Below are positions 15,885 through 24,297 of a DNA stretch of 35,034 nucleotides, piece after piece. A program made the position numbers and the translations under genes. Within the stretch, counting starts at the first letter, position 1. Every line of letters starts with the position of its first letter. A model generated the notes under the pieces. That model was given only the letters and a program-made list of their open reading frames with translations. It did not search any database and was not told where the DNA came from. Origin of the DNA: an uncultured Spirochaetota bacterium (GTDB lineage Bacteria > Spirochaetota > Spirochaetia > Treponematales > UBA12059); contig CALMRC010000007.1 of assembly GCA_937873275.1 (NCBI GenBank), positions 1 through 35,034 of the forward strand. The letters run 5' to 3'.

Positions 15885-16736
15885 GTGCGGTACCGAACCA
15901 TCCGCAAGATCGTGACCGGCGCTCCCGCCGTGGACGGGGCGGGTGTCCGGCTGGTCCGGGTCCTGGGCCACCGGGACACCCAGGACTTCGATCCCTTCCT
16001 CCTGCTGGACGCCTTCGATTCTACGAACCCCGACGACTACGTACGGGGCTTCCCCTGGCACCCTCACCGGGGGATCGAGACGGTCACCTTCCTGGTGGCC
16101 GGGGATATCGAGCACGGGGACAGCCTGGGGAACGCGGGGAGCATCCTGGACGGGGGCTGCCAATGGATGACCGCCGGGAGCGGAATCGTCCACCAGGAGA
16201 TGCCCCGGGCCTCGCCGCGGATGCTGGGCCTCCAGCTCTGGCTCAACATGCCCGCGGCCCGCAAGATGTCCCCGCCGGCGTACGGAGACCTCCCCCGGGA
16301 GAAGATTCCCGTGGTCGTGGAGCCGGGCGTGCGGATCGCCGTGGTGGGCGGCTCCTTCCGGGGCACCCCCGGAGCCAAGCGGGGGGACTACGTGGACGCG
16401 ACCCTCCTGGACATCGCCCTGGAGCCCGGGGCCTCCCTCGAGATCCCGGTACCCGCAGGGGACACCGCTTTCGTGTACATAATGGAGGGCACGTTGTCCT
16501 TCGACGCGTCGGAGGCCGGGACCTTCCAGGACCGCCGGCGGGCCGTGCTCCTGGCGGACGGGGACGCGGTGCGCCTGACCGCCTCGGCCGCGGGGCCGGT
16601 GCGCTGCGTGTTCTGCGCCGGGACCCCGTTGCGAGAACCGATCGCCTGGGGAGGCCCCATCGTCATGAACACCCGGGACGAGCTGGAGACCGCCTTCCGG
16701 GAGCTGGACGAGGGGACCTTCATCCGGAAGGGGTGA
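15885..16736 (+). CDS. Pirin family protein
   Basis: A 283-residue bicupin. The metal-site histidines are visible in FPWHPHRGIETVTFLVAGDIEHGDS, with the further His-Gln-Glu of SGIVHQEMP completing the usual 3-His/1-Glu iron site. The second cupin half (RRAVLLADGDAVRLTASA, then VMNTRDELETAFRELDEG) matches the pirin C-terminal domain. Bacterial pirins include quercetin dioxygenases and redox-linked regulators of central metabolism; the role here is not known. I chose the GTG at 15885, which has GGGGAGG 6 bases upstream and puts the conserved RxIxKIVTG start at the N-terminus, over an earlier GTG at 15849. A TATAGT box is at 15839-15844. Confidence 0.87.
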   Translation: MRYRTIRKIVTGAPAVDGAGVRLVRVLGHRDTQDFDPFLLLDAFDSTNPDDYVRGFPWHPHRGIETVTFLVAGDIEHGDSLGNAGSILDGGCQWMTAGSGIVHQEMPRASPRMLGLQLWLNMPAARKMSPPAYGDLPREKIPVVVEPGVRIAVVGGSFRGTPGAKRGDYVDATLLDIALEPGASLEIPVPAGDTAFVYIMEGTLSFDASEAGTFQDRRRAVLLADGDAVRLTASAAGPVRCVFCAGTPLREPIAWGGPIVMNTRDELETAFRELDEGTFIRKG

Positions 16737-16752
16737 GGGGGACGGCCGCCCT

Positions 16753-17901
16753 TCACCCGGGCCCGACTCCGGCGCCCGCCTTCCCCCGGGCCATCCGGAT
16801 CCCCCCCAGGCATGCCAGGGTCGCGGCCTGGCTCGCAGCTATCAGGACCGGAAACACCGTCCCCCCGGATGCCTCGAAGAACCTCCCGATCAGCCACGGC
16901 AGGGCCATCCCTCCCAGGGAGCTGGCGGCCCCGAACAGGCCCGCCGCGGTTCCCGACAGGATCCCCAAGTCTCCGGCCAGGGTGAAGGAGGCGGGCACGA
17001 CGGAAGCCTGGAAAAAGCCCAACAGGACGGCGGCCGTCCAGATCGCCCCGAGGGAATCCGGGAAGGCGAGGAAGACGACGGACCCGGCGAGCGCACCCGG
17101 GACGATCAACGTCAACAGGCGGAACGGACCGAGTCGCCGCACCAGGACGATCCCGGCCAGCCGGCCGAGGGTCAGGGAAGTCCAGAAGGCCGAGGTCAGG
17201 AGGCCGGCCCCCGCCTCCGAGGCCAGGCCGGTCTTCCGGGCGTAGCTGAACGCCCAGTTCGCGAATCCCGCCTCCCCCGCGATAGTGAAGAAGAGCAGGC
17301 CGGCGATCGCCCAGAAGGCCCGGGAGTCCCGGCGGGCTCCCCCGGCGCTCCGGGGGGTGGCCGGGGGGGCGGGCAGCCGGAGGATCCCGATGCCCGCCAG
17401 GACGGCCAGGAGGGCGAAGAACACGTAGGCCGCCCGGAAGGAGCCCGTCATGGCCCGGGACGCCGAGACGAGGAGGGGGGAGAGCAGGGCTCCCACGCCG
17501 AAAGACAGGTGGAGGCCGTTCATGTACGGTCCGGCTCTGTCCCCGTGGAGCCGGACGACGCCGGTGTTCGAGCCCGTCTCGGCCGCGCCCTGGGCCAGGC
17601 CCAGGACCAGGATGCTCCCCAGGAGGACCGGCAGGGCAGCGGCCCGGGACAGGAGGACGAGGGACACGGCGATGACCGCCAGGACGAGCCCCGTCAGGCG
17701 GTTGGGCCGGGTCCGGTCCAGGAGCCTCCCGCCCCCCAGGGATCCGGCGATGTAGCCCGCCCGGTGGAAGAGGAAGAGGCTCGACAGGGCGGCGAGGCTC
17801 GAGCCGGTGTTCCGGGCGAACTCCGGCAGGCCGGGGCCCAGGGACGCGGTGGCCAGGCCGATGATGAGGAAGGCCAGGTAGAAAGCGAGGGTCTGGAGCA
17901 T
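16753..17901 (-). CDS. Major facilitator superfamily transporter
   Basis: A 382-residue permease with about 12 hydrophobic segments. The sequence FHRAGYIAGSLGGGRLLDRTRPNR after the second helix is the MFS A-type loop, and the pattern of a GxLxGGxxxDR motif recalls the fucose/glucose-type branch. No substrate can be assigned. A repeat copy gives GDRAG in the loop before NGLHLSFGVGALLSPLL. The ATG at 17901 is 6 bases from a CATACT box. It ends 16 bases from the convergent pirin gene. Confidence 0.8.
   Translation of the reverse strand: MLQTLAFYLAFLIIGLATASLGPGLPEFARNTGSSLAALSSLFLFHRAGYIAGSLGGGRLLDRTRPNRLTGLVLAVIAVSLVLLSRAAALPVLLGSILVLGLAQGAAETGSNTGVVRLHGDRAGPYMNGLHLSFGVGALLSPLLVSASRAMTGSFRAAYVFFALLAVLAGIGILRLPAPPATPRSAGGARRDSRAFWAIAGLLFFTIAGEAGFANWAFSYARKTGLASEAGAGLLTSAFWTSLTLGRLAGIVLVRRLGPFRLLTLIVPGALAGSVVFLAFPDSLGAIWTAAVLLGFFQASVVPASFTLAGDLGILSGTAAGLFGAASSLGGMALPWLIGRFFEASGGTVFPVLIAASQAATLACLGGIRMARGKAGAGVGPG
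17533..17544 (-). repeat. Dispersed repeat, 11 of 12 bases
   Basis: GGCTCTGTCCCC on the plus strand; the outermost base differs from the consensus. It encodes GDRA in the MFS gene. Confidence 0.7.
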
Positions 17902-17907
17902 GCGGGG

Positions 17908-17936
17908 AGTATGCCGGAGCGGGGGGCGGGCCGCAA
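17908..17936 (-). promoter_or_regulatory. Promoter of the MFS gene, probably leaderless
   Basis: On the minus strand TTGCGG (17931-17936), a 17-base spacer, CATACT (17908-17913) and 6 bases to the ATG. Confidence 0.55.
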
Positions 17937-17997
17937 GGGATCGCACGAAGCGGCGTCTCGGTTCCAAGGATCGTCGACCTGCTTGGACGCGGGGCCG

Positions 17998-19074
17998 TCA
18001 GGAAGCCTGTCCCGGATTCCTTCGATACTCGGTCGGCGTCACGCCGACGGTCTTCCGGAACACCTCATTGAAGGTGGACTTGGCCTGGAAGCCCGATTCC
18101 AGGGCGATCTCGAGGATGGTCGCCTGCGGCCGCGTCTCGAGAAGGGACTTGGCTCGGGAGATCCTGTGCTCGTTCACGAGGTCGGCGACCGACTTGCCCT
18201 CCGACTCGTTCACTACCCGGGAGACGAGGTAGTACGGCTCGCCGAGGCGTTCGGCGAGCCGCCGGGGCGACACTTCCGAGGAGGAGAGTTCTTCCGCGGT
18301 CGACAGCAAGGCCCGGAGCCGTTTCATGACCAGGGCGCGATCCGCGTCGGCCAGACTTCTTCCCCCGTATTTCGGACCCGCGGCCCGCACCGTATCGGCG
18401 CTCCACAGGGCGCAGAGTCCGAGGGTCCAGATAAGGAAGACGGCGACGATGGATGAGGATACGTCGATGCCGGGAATGGCGCCGACGCGCCGGCCGAGGA
18501 CTTCGGACGCCAGCAGGGTCCCGATTCCGATCCAGGAGAATGCCACGAATATCCCGTAGCCGGCCAACGCCGCGACGATGGCCCTGCGCGGCCACTCGGC
18601 GCCTCCCGTTGCCGTTCCCGCAGCGCAGAGCCGGAGTCCGGCCCGGCCGTAGACGACGAGCTGAACGGTTTGCGCCAGGGGCACGCAGCCCATATAGAGG
18701 GCGAGCGGCCAGCCGCCGCGGAAGCCGCGGCTCGCCGCGTCGGCCGCGAGTGCCGTCCCGAGGACCGCCGCCACGCCGGCGGGGATGAAGTGGGGGAGGG
18801 GCCTCGCAGGCCTGCGTCCGAGCGATTCCTCCGCGAAGAAGTAGAGCGCCGGGACGCCGTAGAAATTGCTGCCCAGGGAAAGGGCGAAGGCGATGCCCTG
18901 CGCGATCGCCTTCGCCGAGAGGAAGTCGCCGAGGAAGAAGATGGCCGCCTCGAGGAAGAGGAGGGAAAGGAAGGGACGCCGCTCCGGTCGGCTGCGGGAG
19001 AGGGCGAGGACGGCGAAGATCAGGGCGAAGCTGACGATGAAGCCGACGGTGTCCAGGATCGGTCGGTATCCCAT
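17998..19074 (-). CDS. Membrane-anchored AraC family transcriptional regulator
   Basis: A 358-residue protein with an N-terminal membrane part and a C-terminal AraC-type DNA-binding domain. Six or seven hydrophobic helices cover roughly residues 5-240. The last 100 residues hold the two helix-turn-helix units, with NEHRISRAKSLLE and the signature ILEIALESGFQAKSTFNEVFRKTVGVTPTEYR split across about residues 300-350. Such multi-helix AraC proteins usually sense an envelope signal and act at nearby genes. It diverges from the CocE-like hydrolase, its probable target. The ATG at 19074 follows TATACT by 6 bases. The 133-base gap to the hydrolase would hold the operator, but I see no clear repeat there. 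Confidence 0.85.
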   Translation of the reverse strand: MGYRPILDTVGFIVSFALIFAVLALSRSRPERRPFLSLLFLEAAIFFLGDFLSAKAIAQGIAFALSLGSNFYGVPALYFFAEESLGRRPARPLPHFIPAGVAAVLGTALAADAASRGFRGGWPLALYMGCVPLAQTVQLVVYGRAGLRLCAAGTATGGAEWPRRAIVAALAGYGIFVAFSWIGIGTLLASEVLGRRVGAIPGIDVSSSIVAVFLIWTLGLCALWSADTVRAAGPKYGGRSLADADRALVMKRLRALLSTAEELSSSEVSPRRLAERLGEPYYLVSRVVNESEGKSVADLVNEHRISRAKSLLETRPQATILEIALESGFQAKSTFNEVFRKTVGVTPTEYRRNPGQAS

Positions 19075-19080
19075 GGCCCG

Positions 19081-19109
19081 AGTATAAGCTGGCGCCGGAG
19101 GCTGGGCAA
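19081..19109 (-). promoter_or_regulatory. Promoter of the AraC gene, probably leaderless
   Basis: On the minus strand TTGCCC (19104-19109), a 17-base spacer, TATACT (19081-19086) and 6 bases to the ATG. Confidence 0.6.
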
Positions 19110-19206
19110 TCACGCGGGATTCCGTCCGGATCGATCGTTTCGGACGCCGGAACGGGCGGGTCCCGCTACCTTGAAGCCGCGACAATCGTACTTGGAAGGA
19201 GTTTCT

Positions 19207-21072
19207 ATGGTTTCAAGGTACAGAGGCTGGAGGGCGGCCGTCTTCCGGCTATTGCTAGGGCTGCTCGCGGCGGGAACCCTCGTCATACTCGCCGCCGGCC
19301 TCGTCCCCCGTCCGGTCCCGAAGACGGCCGGAGGCGCACCCCGCTTCTCGTCCGCCTACGTCGCCATGCGGGACGGCGTCCGCCTCGCCGTCCGCGTCGC
19401 GTTGCCCGAATCGATGGCCATGGCCGGGCGCGTTCCCGCCGTCCTGGAGGTCACCCGCTACGGCACGGAGAGCAGGCCGAGCTTTCTCCTCAACGTGCTC
19501 CTCAATCTCAAGATAGCGAAAGTGGCCCGGGAAGGGGCCGTGGACGGCGCGTTCACAAATGCGGGGTTTGCCTTCGTGGCGGTCGACGCGCGCGGATCGG
19601 GAGCGTCCTTCGGCACGCGGGAAATGGAGTTCTCCCGCGAGGAAGTGGCGGACCTCGGAGAGGTCATCGACTGGATATCTCGGCAACCCTGGTCGGACGG
19701 CAACGTGGCGAGCTACGGCATGTCGTACAGCGGGAACGCGGCGGAGTTCGCGGCGGCCTCCCGGAGACCCGCCCTGGTCGCCGCGGCCCCCCTCTATCCC
19801 GACTTCGATCCCATCGCGGAGAACGCCCTCCCGGGCGGGATCCTGAACGAGCATCTGGTCAAGGCGTGGAACGAGGCCAACCAGGCGATGGACCGTAACC
19901 TGGGCCACGGCCCCCTTTTCACGGGGCCCGCACCGGTGGACGAAGACCGCCGGGGGACGCTCCTCAAGGCCGCCATTGCGGGCCACCGAAGCCTGGATAC
20001 CTATGCGGCGATGCGGACGGTCACCTTCGTGGACGACTTCTTCGGACCGGGCTACAGGACCCGGGATATCGCGCCCTGGATTAGGAAGGCCGACATCGAG
20101 GCGGCCGGGACGCCGCTGTTCGTCCGTGTCGGCTGGATGGACGCGGCGACCGTGACCGGGGCGCTCGAGCGCTACTTGAGCTATTCCAATCCCCAGATCC
20201 TCGTCATCGGGCCTTGGAGCCATGGCGGCCGGCATGCCTACGATCCGTTCCTCTCCATCGAGAGACCCAGGGCGGAGCTCGATGCCCTCCAGGCGAAGGA
20301 GCTGGTCGATTTCTTCCGCGGGAGCATAGCGGGCGGTCCGTCCGGATCGGCGGGTCGGAGCGAAATCCGCTATTACACCTTCGGGGAGGGACTTTGGAAG
20401 CGCACGGAATCCTGGCCCGTACCCGGTTTCGAAACCCGGCGACTATACCTTGGCGACGGGATGGCCCTCTCCCCTGCTTCCCGGGGCGAGCCGGCGGAGC
20501 ATCGCCACCTCGTCGATTTTTCGGCGAGCACGGGAGAATCAAACCGGTGGAAGACGAACCTGGGCGGAGGCGCGGTGGCGTATCCGGACCGCGCGGAGGA
20601 GGATAGGAAACTCCAGTGCTATACGAGCCCTCCGCTGGAACGGGATGTCGAGATCACCGGCACTCCCGTCGTGAGGCTCCGCCTGACCACCACGGCCGGC
20701 GACGGTGCTGTCTACGTCTATCTCGAGGACGTGGCGCCGGACGGCAAGGTCACCTATATCACCGAGGGACTCCTCCGGCTCCTGCACCGGAAGCTGTCCT
20801 CCTCGACGCCGCCGCACGCTGTCGTAGGGCCCTGGCACTCGATGGAACGGGCCGATGGGCTCCCGGTCGTGCCCGGCGAGGAGATGGAACTGGATATCGG
20901 CATGATTCCCACCTCCGTACTCCTCCGTGCGGGGCACCGTGTCCGGCTGGCCATCGCGGGCCACGATGCCGCGAACTTCGTGCGGCTGCCGGCCGAGGGC
21001 GTTCCCGAGCTGACGGTGAAATGCGGCGGCGGACAGGAATCTTGGATCGATCTGCCTGTACTGGACAGATAG
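19207..21072 (+). CDS. CocE/NonD family serine hydrolase
   Basis: A 621-residue alpha/beta hydrolase of the X-Pro dipeptidyl-peptidase (S15) type. The nucleophile elbow is GMSYSG with Ser173; the likely acid is Asp312 in VGWMDAATVTG and the histidine is His339 in IGPWSHGG. The C-terminal jelly-roll domain begins around YTSPPLERDVEITGTP and contains YVYLEDVAPDGKVTYITEG. An uncleaved or cleavable N-terminal hydrophobic segment (about 11-32) predicts export or membrane anchoring. The family cleaves acyl, ester or peptide bonds; the substrate is unknown. The ATG at 19207 has AAGGAG 7 bases upstream. The divergent AraC gene is its likely regulator. This gene pair contains no copy of the dispersed 12-mer. 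Confidence 0.87.
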   Translation: MVSRYRGWRAAVFRLLLGLLAAGTLVILAAGLVPRPVPKTAGGAPRFSSAYVAMRDGVRLAVRVALPESMAMAGRVPAVLEVTRYGTESRPSFLLNVLLNLKIAKVAREGAVDGAFTNAGFAFVAVDARGSGASFGTREMEFSREEVADLGEVIDWISRQPWSDGNVASYGMSYSGNAAEFAAASRRPALVAAAPLYPDFDPIAENALPGGILNEHLVKAWNEANQAMDRNLGHGPLFTGPAPVDEDRRGTLLKAAIAGHRSLDTYAAMRTVTFVDDFFGPGYRTRDIAPWIRKADIEAAGTPLFVRVGWMDAATVTGALERYLSYSNPQILVIGPWSHGGRHAYDPFLSIERPRAELDALQAKELVDFFRGSIAGGPSGSAGRSEIRYYTFGEGLWKRTESWPVPGFETRRLYLGDGMALSPASRGEPAEHRHLVDFSASTGESNRWKTNLGGGAVAYPDRAEEDRKLQCYTSPPLERDVEITGTPVVRLRLTTTAGDGAVYVYLEDVAPDGKVTYITEGLLRLLHRKLSSSTPPHAVVGPWHSMERADGLPVVPGEEMELDIGMIPTSVLLRAGHRVRLAIAGHDAANFVRLPAEGVPELTVKCGGGQESWIDLPVLDR

Positions 21073-21157
21073 CGCGGCCAGCCCGGACGGAACCGTTCGC
21101 CCGCACCGGAGTCGGGGCGGACTTGGATGTCCTCGCCTGCGCTCGCCACGGCGCCTC

Positions 21158-21177
21158 GGTTCAAATCCACTCAGCCC
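21158..21177 (+). repeat. Inverted 20-base copy of the tRNA-Pro 3' end
   Basis: GGTTCAAATCCACTCAGCCC on the plus strand is identical to the T-loop and acceptor 3' part of the tRNA-Pro gene, which lies on the minus strand at 21227-21246. The preceding bases do not complete a T stem, so this is a fragment and not a second tRNA. Confidence 0.85.
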
Positions 21178-21184
21178 AAGAAAT

Positions 21185-21220
21185 AAGAACCCCGACCGGC
21201 GAAAGCCGGTCGGGGTTCTT
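21185..21220 (-). terminator. tRNA-Pro terminator, 16-bp perfect stem
   Basis: The arms 21185-21200 and 21205-21220 are perfect reverse complements around a 4-base loop. On the minus strand it follows tRNA-Pro by 4 bases and ends in TTCTTATTT. It sits in the centre of the larger inverted repeat made by the tRNA fragment. Confidence 0.85.
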
Positions 21221-21224
21221 GAAG

Positions 21225-21297
21225 TCGGGCTGAGTGGATTTGAACCACCGACATCTTGGTCCCGAACCAAGCGCGCTAGCCCCTGCGCTACAGCCCG
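21225..21297 (-). tRNA. tRNA-Pro (anticodon CGG)
   Basis: The minus strand folds as a cloverleaf of 73 bases. Acceptor CGGGCTG pairs with CAGCCCG, discriminator A. The anticodon stem CTTGG/CCAAG encloses the loop TTCGGGA, giving CGG. The T loop is TTCAAAT with stem GGTGG/CCACT. The 3' CCA is not encoded. C1-G72 and the loop match bacterial proline tRNA (CGG). Confidence 0.95.
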
Positions 21298-21300
21298 TAG

Positions 21301-21327
21301 AAAGAAAAATCCCGCCGCGAGGCGGGA
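21301..21327 (-). terminator. Hairpin between the two tRNAs
   Basis: On the minus strand TCCCGCC, a 4-base loop and GGCGGGA are followed by TTTTTCTTT. It lies 3 bases after tRNA-Asp and could give partial termination or a processing site before tRNA-Pro. Confidence 0.75.
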
Positions 21328-21329
21328 TA

Positions 21330-21404
21330 CGGGAGCGACGGGGCTTGAACCCGCGATCTCCGGCTTGACAGGCCGGCGCGATAAACCAGCTTCGCTACGC
21401 CCCC
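21330..21404 (-). tRNA. tRNA-Asp (anticodon GTC)
   Basis: A 75-base cloverleaf on the minus strand. Acceptor GGGGGCG pairs with CGCTCCC (one G-U), discriminator G. The anticodon stem CCGGC/GCCGG holds the loop CTGTCAA, giving GTC. The T loop is TTCAAGC. CCA is not encoded. Confidence 0.95.
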
Positions 21405-21427
21405 AGCGTCATCGCTGACAGGAGGGA

Positions 21428-21456
21428 ACTATAGTGATACGGCCTTCCCGTGTCAA
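21428..21456 (-). promoter_or_regulatory. tRNA operon promoter
   Basis: On the minus strand a perfect TTGACA (21451-21456), 17-base spacer and TATAGT (21428-21433) lie 23 bases before tRNA-Asp. The -35 box contains the TGA stop codon (21453-21455) of the Rsm22-like gene. Confidence 0.85.
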
Positions 21457-23075
21457 GGGCCCGCGATAACGGCCCCGGACTTCTCGTCCCGATCGATCCG
21501 GGCGGGGCGGTCCAGGTCCAACAGGCTTCCGGCGCCTTCCCGGGCCGCGGTTCCCACGACCAGGGTGTAGCCGAGGTCCGAGCAGGCGTAGCGGCCGTCC
21601 CAGCCGCCGGGCAGGCGGATGGGGTCCGAGACGAGGCGGGTGCGGAGGAGGCCCTTCTGCTCGGCTTCGGGAGCTCTGTCCCCGCCGGAGGGTTTCCGGA
21701 GAGCCATCCACGAGACGGTCAGGCGGTCCTTGGGCAGTCCCACTTCCCCGGAGAACCGGGTCAACGCCGGGGGGGCCGTGTCGAGGGGCACCGGGAAGTG
21801 GCACCAGGGCATCTTGGGACGCCACTTCGGCGAGTGGACCGGAAGCAGGGCGGATCGAGCCTTGCCGTCCACCCGATCTCCGAGGCCCCCGAAAGCCCCG
21901 GGCATGGGGCAGGCTCGGGAGTGGGGGCAGGGGGATTCGACCCGGAGCCCGGAGAGGAGGGCCGCCTCCCGGAGGGCGGAAAGCATGGCCCCGGAGCGGG
22001 GTTCCCCGGGCTCGGCCACCAGGATCGCCCCTCCGGCCTTGCAGGCCCCGGCCAGGGCGGAAAGAAGATCCGAGGCCCTCTCGCCCAGGTTGCTCTCCCG
22101 GCGGGCGGTGGAACTCCAGAAGAATTCGGTGAAGGCGTTGGCGGAGGCGACGAGATCCGCCTTGACGTGACCTCCCGTGTCCGGGAAGACGGCGTGCCGC
22201 AGGTCCACCTTCCAGGCGCCCGGCCCTAGCACGGGTCCCCCGGTCTTTAGCCGTAGGGCGTCCAGCAGGGCCGCCCCGGACTCCATGGGCTTCCGGACCC
22301 GGTCCGTGCAGAGGACGCGCAGCCCCCGGTCCCGAAGGTCCGGTCGAGCGATCCACAAGGCGATGGGCAGGGTGAGGGGACCGGAACCGATATCCAGGAC
22401 TGTCCCGCCCTCGGGCAGGTCCAGGGGGAGGCTGGCCAGGACGGGGACGAGCCGGACCACGTTCCAGGCCATGAAGTACCGGACGTACGCGGCGAGGACC
22501 GAGGGCTTGCCCAGATAGTCCGCGAACCGGAGGCTCCTCTCGCTGGTAAGGTCCTTCCAGAGCCGGAGGACATCCTCCTTCAGGTACCTTCGTCGGGACT
22601 CCTGTACCGGAAAAATCTCCGCCACCGCGGCCAGGAAGGCTTCCAGGTCCGGTCCTGCGTCCTTGGGAGCCCCGAAGGGCGCTACGAACCGGGCCTTCAT
22701 GCCTCCTCCGGCGCGCGCGCCCTCCTGTCGGGCCAGGTAGGAGGCGATCGGGTCGCCGTCCTCGTGGCGGGCGTGGACGGGACCTTCCGGGCGGTCCGGC
22801 TCCCGATTTCGGGGAGCTCTGTCCCCGCCGCGGAACGGCCGGGTTCCAGGAGTCGCGGGACGGCGGGCGCGGTCCTCCCCGGAGCCCCGCTCCGGCCCGG
22901 GGTCCCGGCGCACGGGGGGTCGGCCCTCCTGTATGTCCCGGCGGGGGGGGCGGCGATCTTCCGCTCCGCGCCCGGAGTCGGGGCGGCTTCCGCCGGGGGA
23001 CGCCGGTCGGCGGTCGAAATTCCGGGGATTTCCACGCGGTTCGGAACCGGGCCGCTTTTTGTTGGGTTCGCTCAC
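21453..23075 (-). CDS. Rsm22-like small-subunit rRNA methyltransferase
   Basis: A 540-residue protein. The first 120 residues are R/P/G/D-rich and very probably disordered and RNA-binding. A SAM-binding methyltransferase fold starts with GGTVLDIGSGPLTLPIAL. The later SPCPHSRACPMP and MPWCHFPVP segments supply the four cysteines that in Rsm22/METTL17 proteins hold an iron-sulphur cluster (family knowledge). These proteins act in assembly of the ribosomal small subunit. Two dispersed repeats give GGDRAP, once in the disordered N-terminus and once in a linker near residue 470. The start is a GTG at 23075, 6 bases from a CATACT box. An internal ATG before KARFVAPFG (22700 region) is an alternative that would omit the basic tail. 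Confidence 0.82.
   Translation of the reverse strand: MSEPNKKRPGSEPRGNPRNFDRRPASPGGSRPDSGRGAEDRRPPRRDIQEGRPPVRRDPGPERGSGEDRARRPATPGTRPFRGGDRAPRNREPDRPEGPVHARHEDGDPIASYLARQEGARAGGGMKARFVAPFGAPKDAGPDLEAFLAAVAEIFPVQESRRRYLKEDVLRLWKDLTSERSLRFADYLGKPSVLAAYVRYFMAWNVVRLVPVLASLPLDLPEGGTVLDIGSGPLTLPIALWIARPDLRDRGLRVLCTDRVRKPMESGAALLDALRLKTGGPVLGPGAWKVDLRHAVFPDTGGHVKADLVASANAFTEFFWSSTARRESNLGERASDLLSALAGACKAGGAILVAEPGEPRSGAMLSALREAALLSGLRVESPCPHSRACPMPGAFGGLGDRVDGKARSALLPVHSPKWRPKMPWCHFPVPLDTAPPALTRFSGEVGLPKDRLTVSWMALRKPSGGDRAPEAEQKGLLRTRLVSDPIRLPGGWDGRYACSDLGYTLVVGTAAREGAGSLLDLDRPARIDRDEKSGAVIAGP
21671..21683 (-). repeat. Dispersed repeat, exact copy
   Basis: GAGCTCTGTCCCC, encoding GGDRAP in a C-terminal linker of the Rsm22-like protein. 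Confidence 0.9.
22814..22826 (-). repeat. Dispersed repeat, exact copy
   Basis: GAGCTCTGTCCCC, encoding GGDRAP in the disordered N-terminal tail of the Rsm22-like protein. The flanking GCGGGGACAGAGCTCC is shared with the copy at 21671 on the gene strand apart from the outer bases. Confidence 0.9.
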
Positions 23076-23081
23076 GGTTCG

Positions 23082-23110
23082 AGTATGCCCGGGTGCGGGG
23101 TTCTGTACAA
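23082..23110 (-). promoter_or_regulatory. Promoter of the Rsm22-like gene, probably leaderless
   Basis: On the minus strand TTGTAC (23105-23110), a 17-base spacer, CATACT (23082-23087) and 6 bases to a GTG start codon. The -35 box is poor. Confidence 0.5.
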
Positions 23111-23178
23111 GACCGCCCCGACCCGGGTATTCCTAGGATCGCGGTGCGGAATCGACACGCGCCGATCCCGCGGGAAGG

Positions 23179-24201
23179 TCAGAACGAGAGCACCACCTTG
23201 CCGGATTGCCCGGAGAGCATGTCCGAGAATCCCTTCTCGAAGTCGTCGAAGGAGTACCGGTGGGTGATGACCGGACTGATGTCCAGGCCGGACAGGACCA
23301 TGGCCTGCATCTTGTACCAGGTCTCGAACATCTCCCGGCCGTAGATCCCCTTGATGAACAGGCCCTTGAAGATGACCTTCTCCCAGTCGATCCCGGTGCC
23401 GCTGGGAAGGAGTCCCAGGAGGGCGATACGGCCGCCGTTGTACATGCTGGCGAGCATCTCCTCGAAGGCCGCGGGGGATCCGGACATCTCCAGCCCCACG
23501 TCGAAACCTCCCACCATGCCCAGCTCCTTCTGGACGTCCTTGAGGCTTTCCCGGGCCACGTTGACGGTCCGGCTGGCCCCGAGCTTCTTGGCCAGGTCCA
23601 GACGGTAGTCGTTCACGTCCGTGACCACCACGTTCCGGGCCCCCACGTGCCGGGCTATCGCCGCGGCCATGCAGCCGATCGGACCGGCCCCGGTGATCAG
23701 GACATCCTCCCCGACCATGTCGAAGGACAGGGCGGTGTGGGTAGCGTTCCCGAAGGGGTCGAAGATCGAGGCGATCTCGTCGGGGATGGAGTCGTGGATG
23801 TGCAAGGCGTTGTAGGAGGGCACGGAGACGTATTCGGCGAAGCAACCGTCCCGGTTGACTCCGATGCCCTTGGTGTTCGGGCAGAGATGGTGCTTGCCGG
23901 CCCGACAGGCCCGGCAGACCCCGCAGACGATGTGTCCCTCCGCGGAGACCCGTTCCCCGACCTTGTAGCCCTCCACCGCTCGGCCCATTTCCACGATCTC
24001 GCCCACGAACTCGTGGCCCACGGTCTGCCCGATGGTGATCGTCTTCTGCGCCCAGGCGTCCCACTTCCATATATGCACGTCGGTACCGCAGATCGCCGTC
24101 TTCCTCACCTTGATGAGGAGGTCGTTGTCGCCCACCTTGGGCATCGGGACATCCTCCATCCAGAGGCCGGGCTTGGCGTATTTCTTGACGAGGGCTTTCA
24201 T
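23179..24201 (-). CDS. tdh: L-threonine 3-dehydrogenase
   Basis: A 340-residue zinc alcohol dehydrogenase-type enzyme, the same length as characterised Tdh proteins. Catalytic zinc residues are Cys38 ([10 protein letters not shown]) and His63-Glu64 ([10 protein letters not shown]). The structural zinc site is formed by Cys93, 96, 99 and 107 ([15 protein letters not shown]). The segment [14 protein letters not shown] and the nucleotide motif [13 protein letters not shown] are diagnostic of Tdh. It oxidises L-threonine to 2-amino-3-ketobutyrate with NAD+. No kbl ligase gene is adjacent. The ATG at 24201 has GGAG about 6 bases upstream and a 60-base leader from the predicted promoter. Confidence 0.93.
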   Translation of the reverse strand: MKALVKKYAKPGLWMEDVPMPKVGDNDLLIKVRKTAICGTDVHIWKWDAWAQKTITIGQTVGHEFVGEIVEMGRAVEGYKVGERVSAEGHIVCGVCRACRAGKHHLCPNTKGIGVNRDGCFAEYVSVPSYNALHIHDSIPDEIASIFDPFGNATHTALSFDMVGEDVLITGAGPIGCMAAAIARHVGARNVVVTDVNDYRLDLAKKLGASRTVNVARESLKDVQKELGMVGGFDVGLEMSGSPAAFEEMLASMYNGGRIALLGLLPSGTGIDWEKVIFKGLFIKGIYGREMFETWYKMQAMVLSGLDISPVITHRYSFDDFEKGFSDMLSGQSGKVVLSF

Positions 24202-24268
24202 GTCGTCTCCTTGGGCATGCCGGGCGGCTCTCCGCGGGGGTCGGGGCGGCCCGGCTCGGGTGGACAGT

Positions 24269-24297
24269 AGTATACAACCCTTTCGGACGGCCGGGAA
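24269..24297 (-). promoter_or_regulatory. Promoter of tdh
   Basis: On the minus strand TTCCCG (24292-24297), a 17-base spacer and TATACT (24269-24274). The -35 is weak and directly abuts a degenerate copy of the dispersed repeat. Confidence 0.45.

Noticed and set aside
17998-21072. The AraC/CocE pair as a proven genomic island
   Set aside because: The lack of 12-mer copies over 4 kb is not exceptional, since other 3.5-4 kb stretches also lack them, and no integrase or direct repeat is present.
21100-21177. A second tRNA gene on the plus strand before the terminator
   Set aside because: Only the 20-base 3' part matches tRNA-Pro; the T stem does not pair and no acceptor 5' strand or anticodon arm is present.
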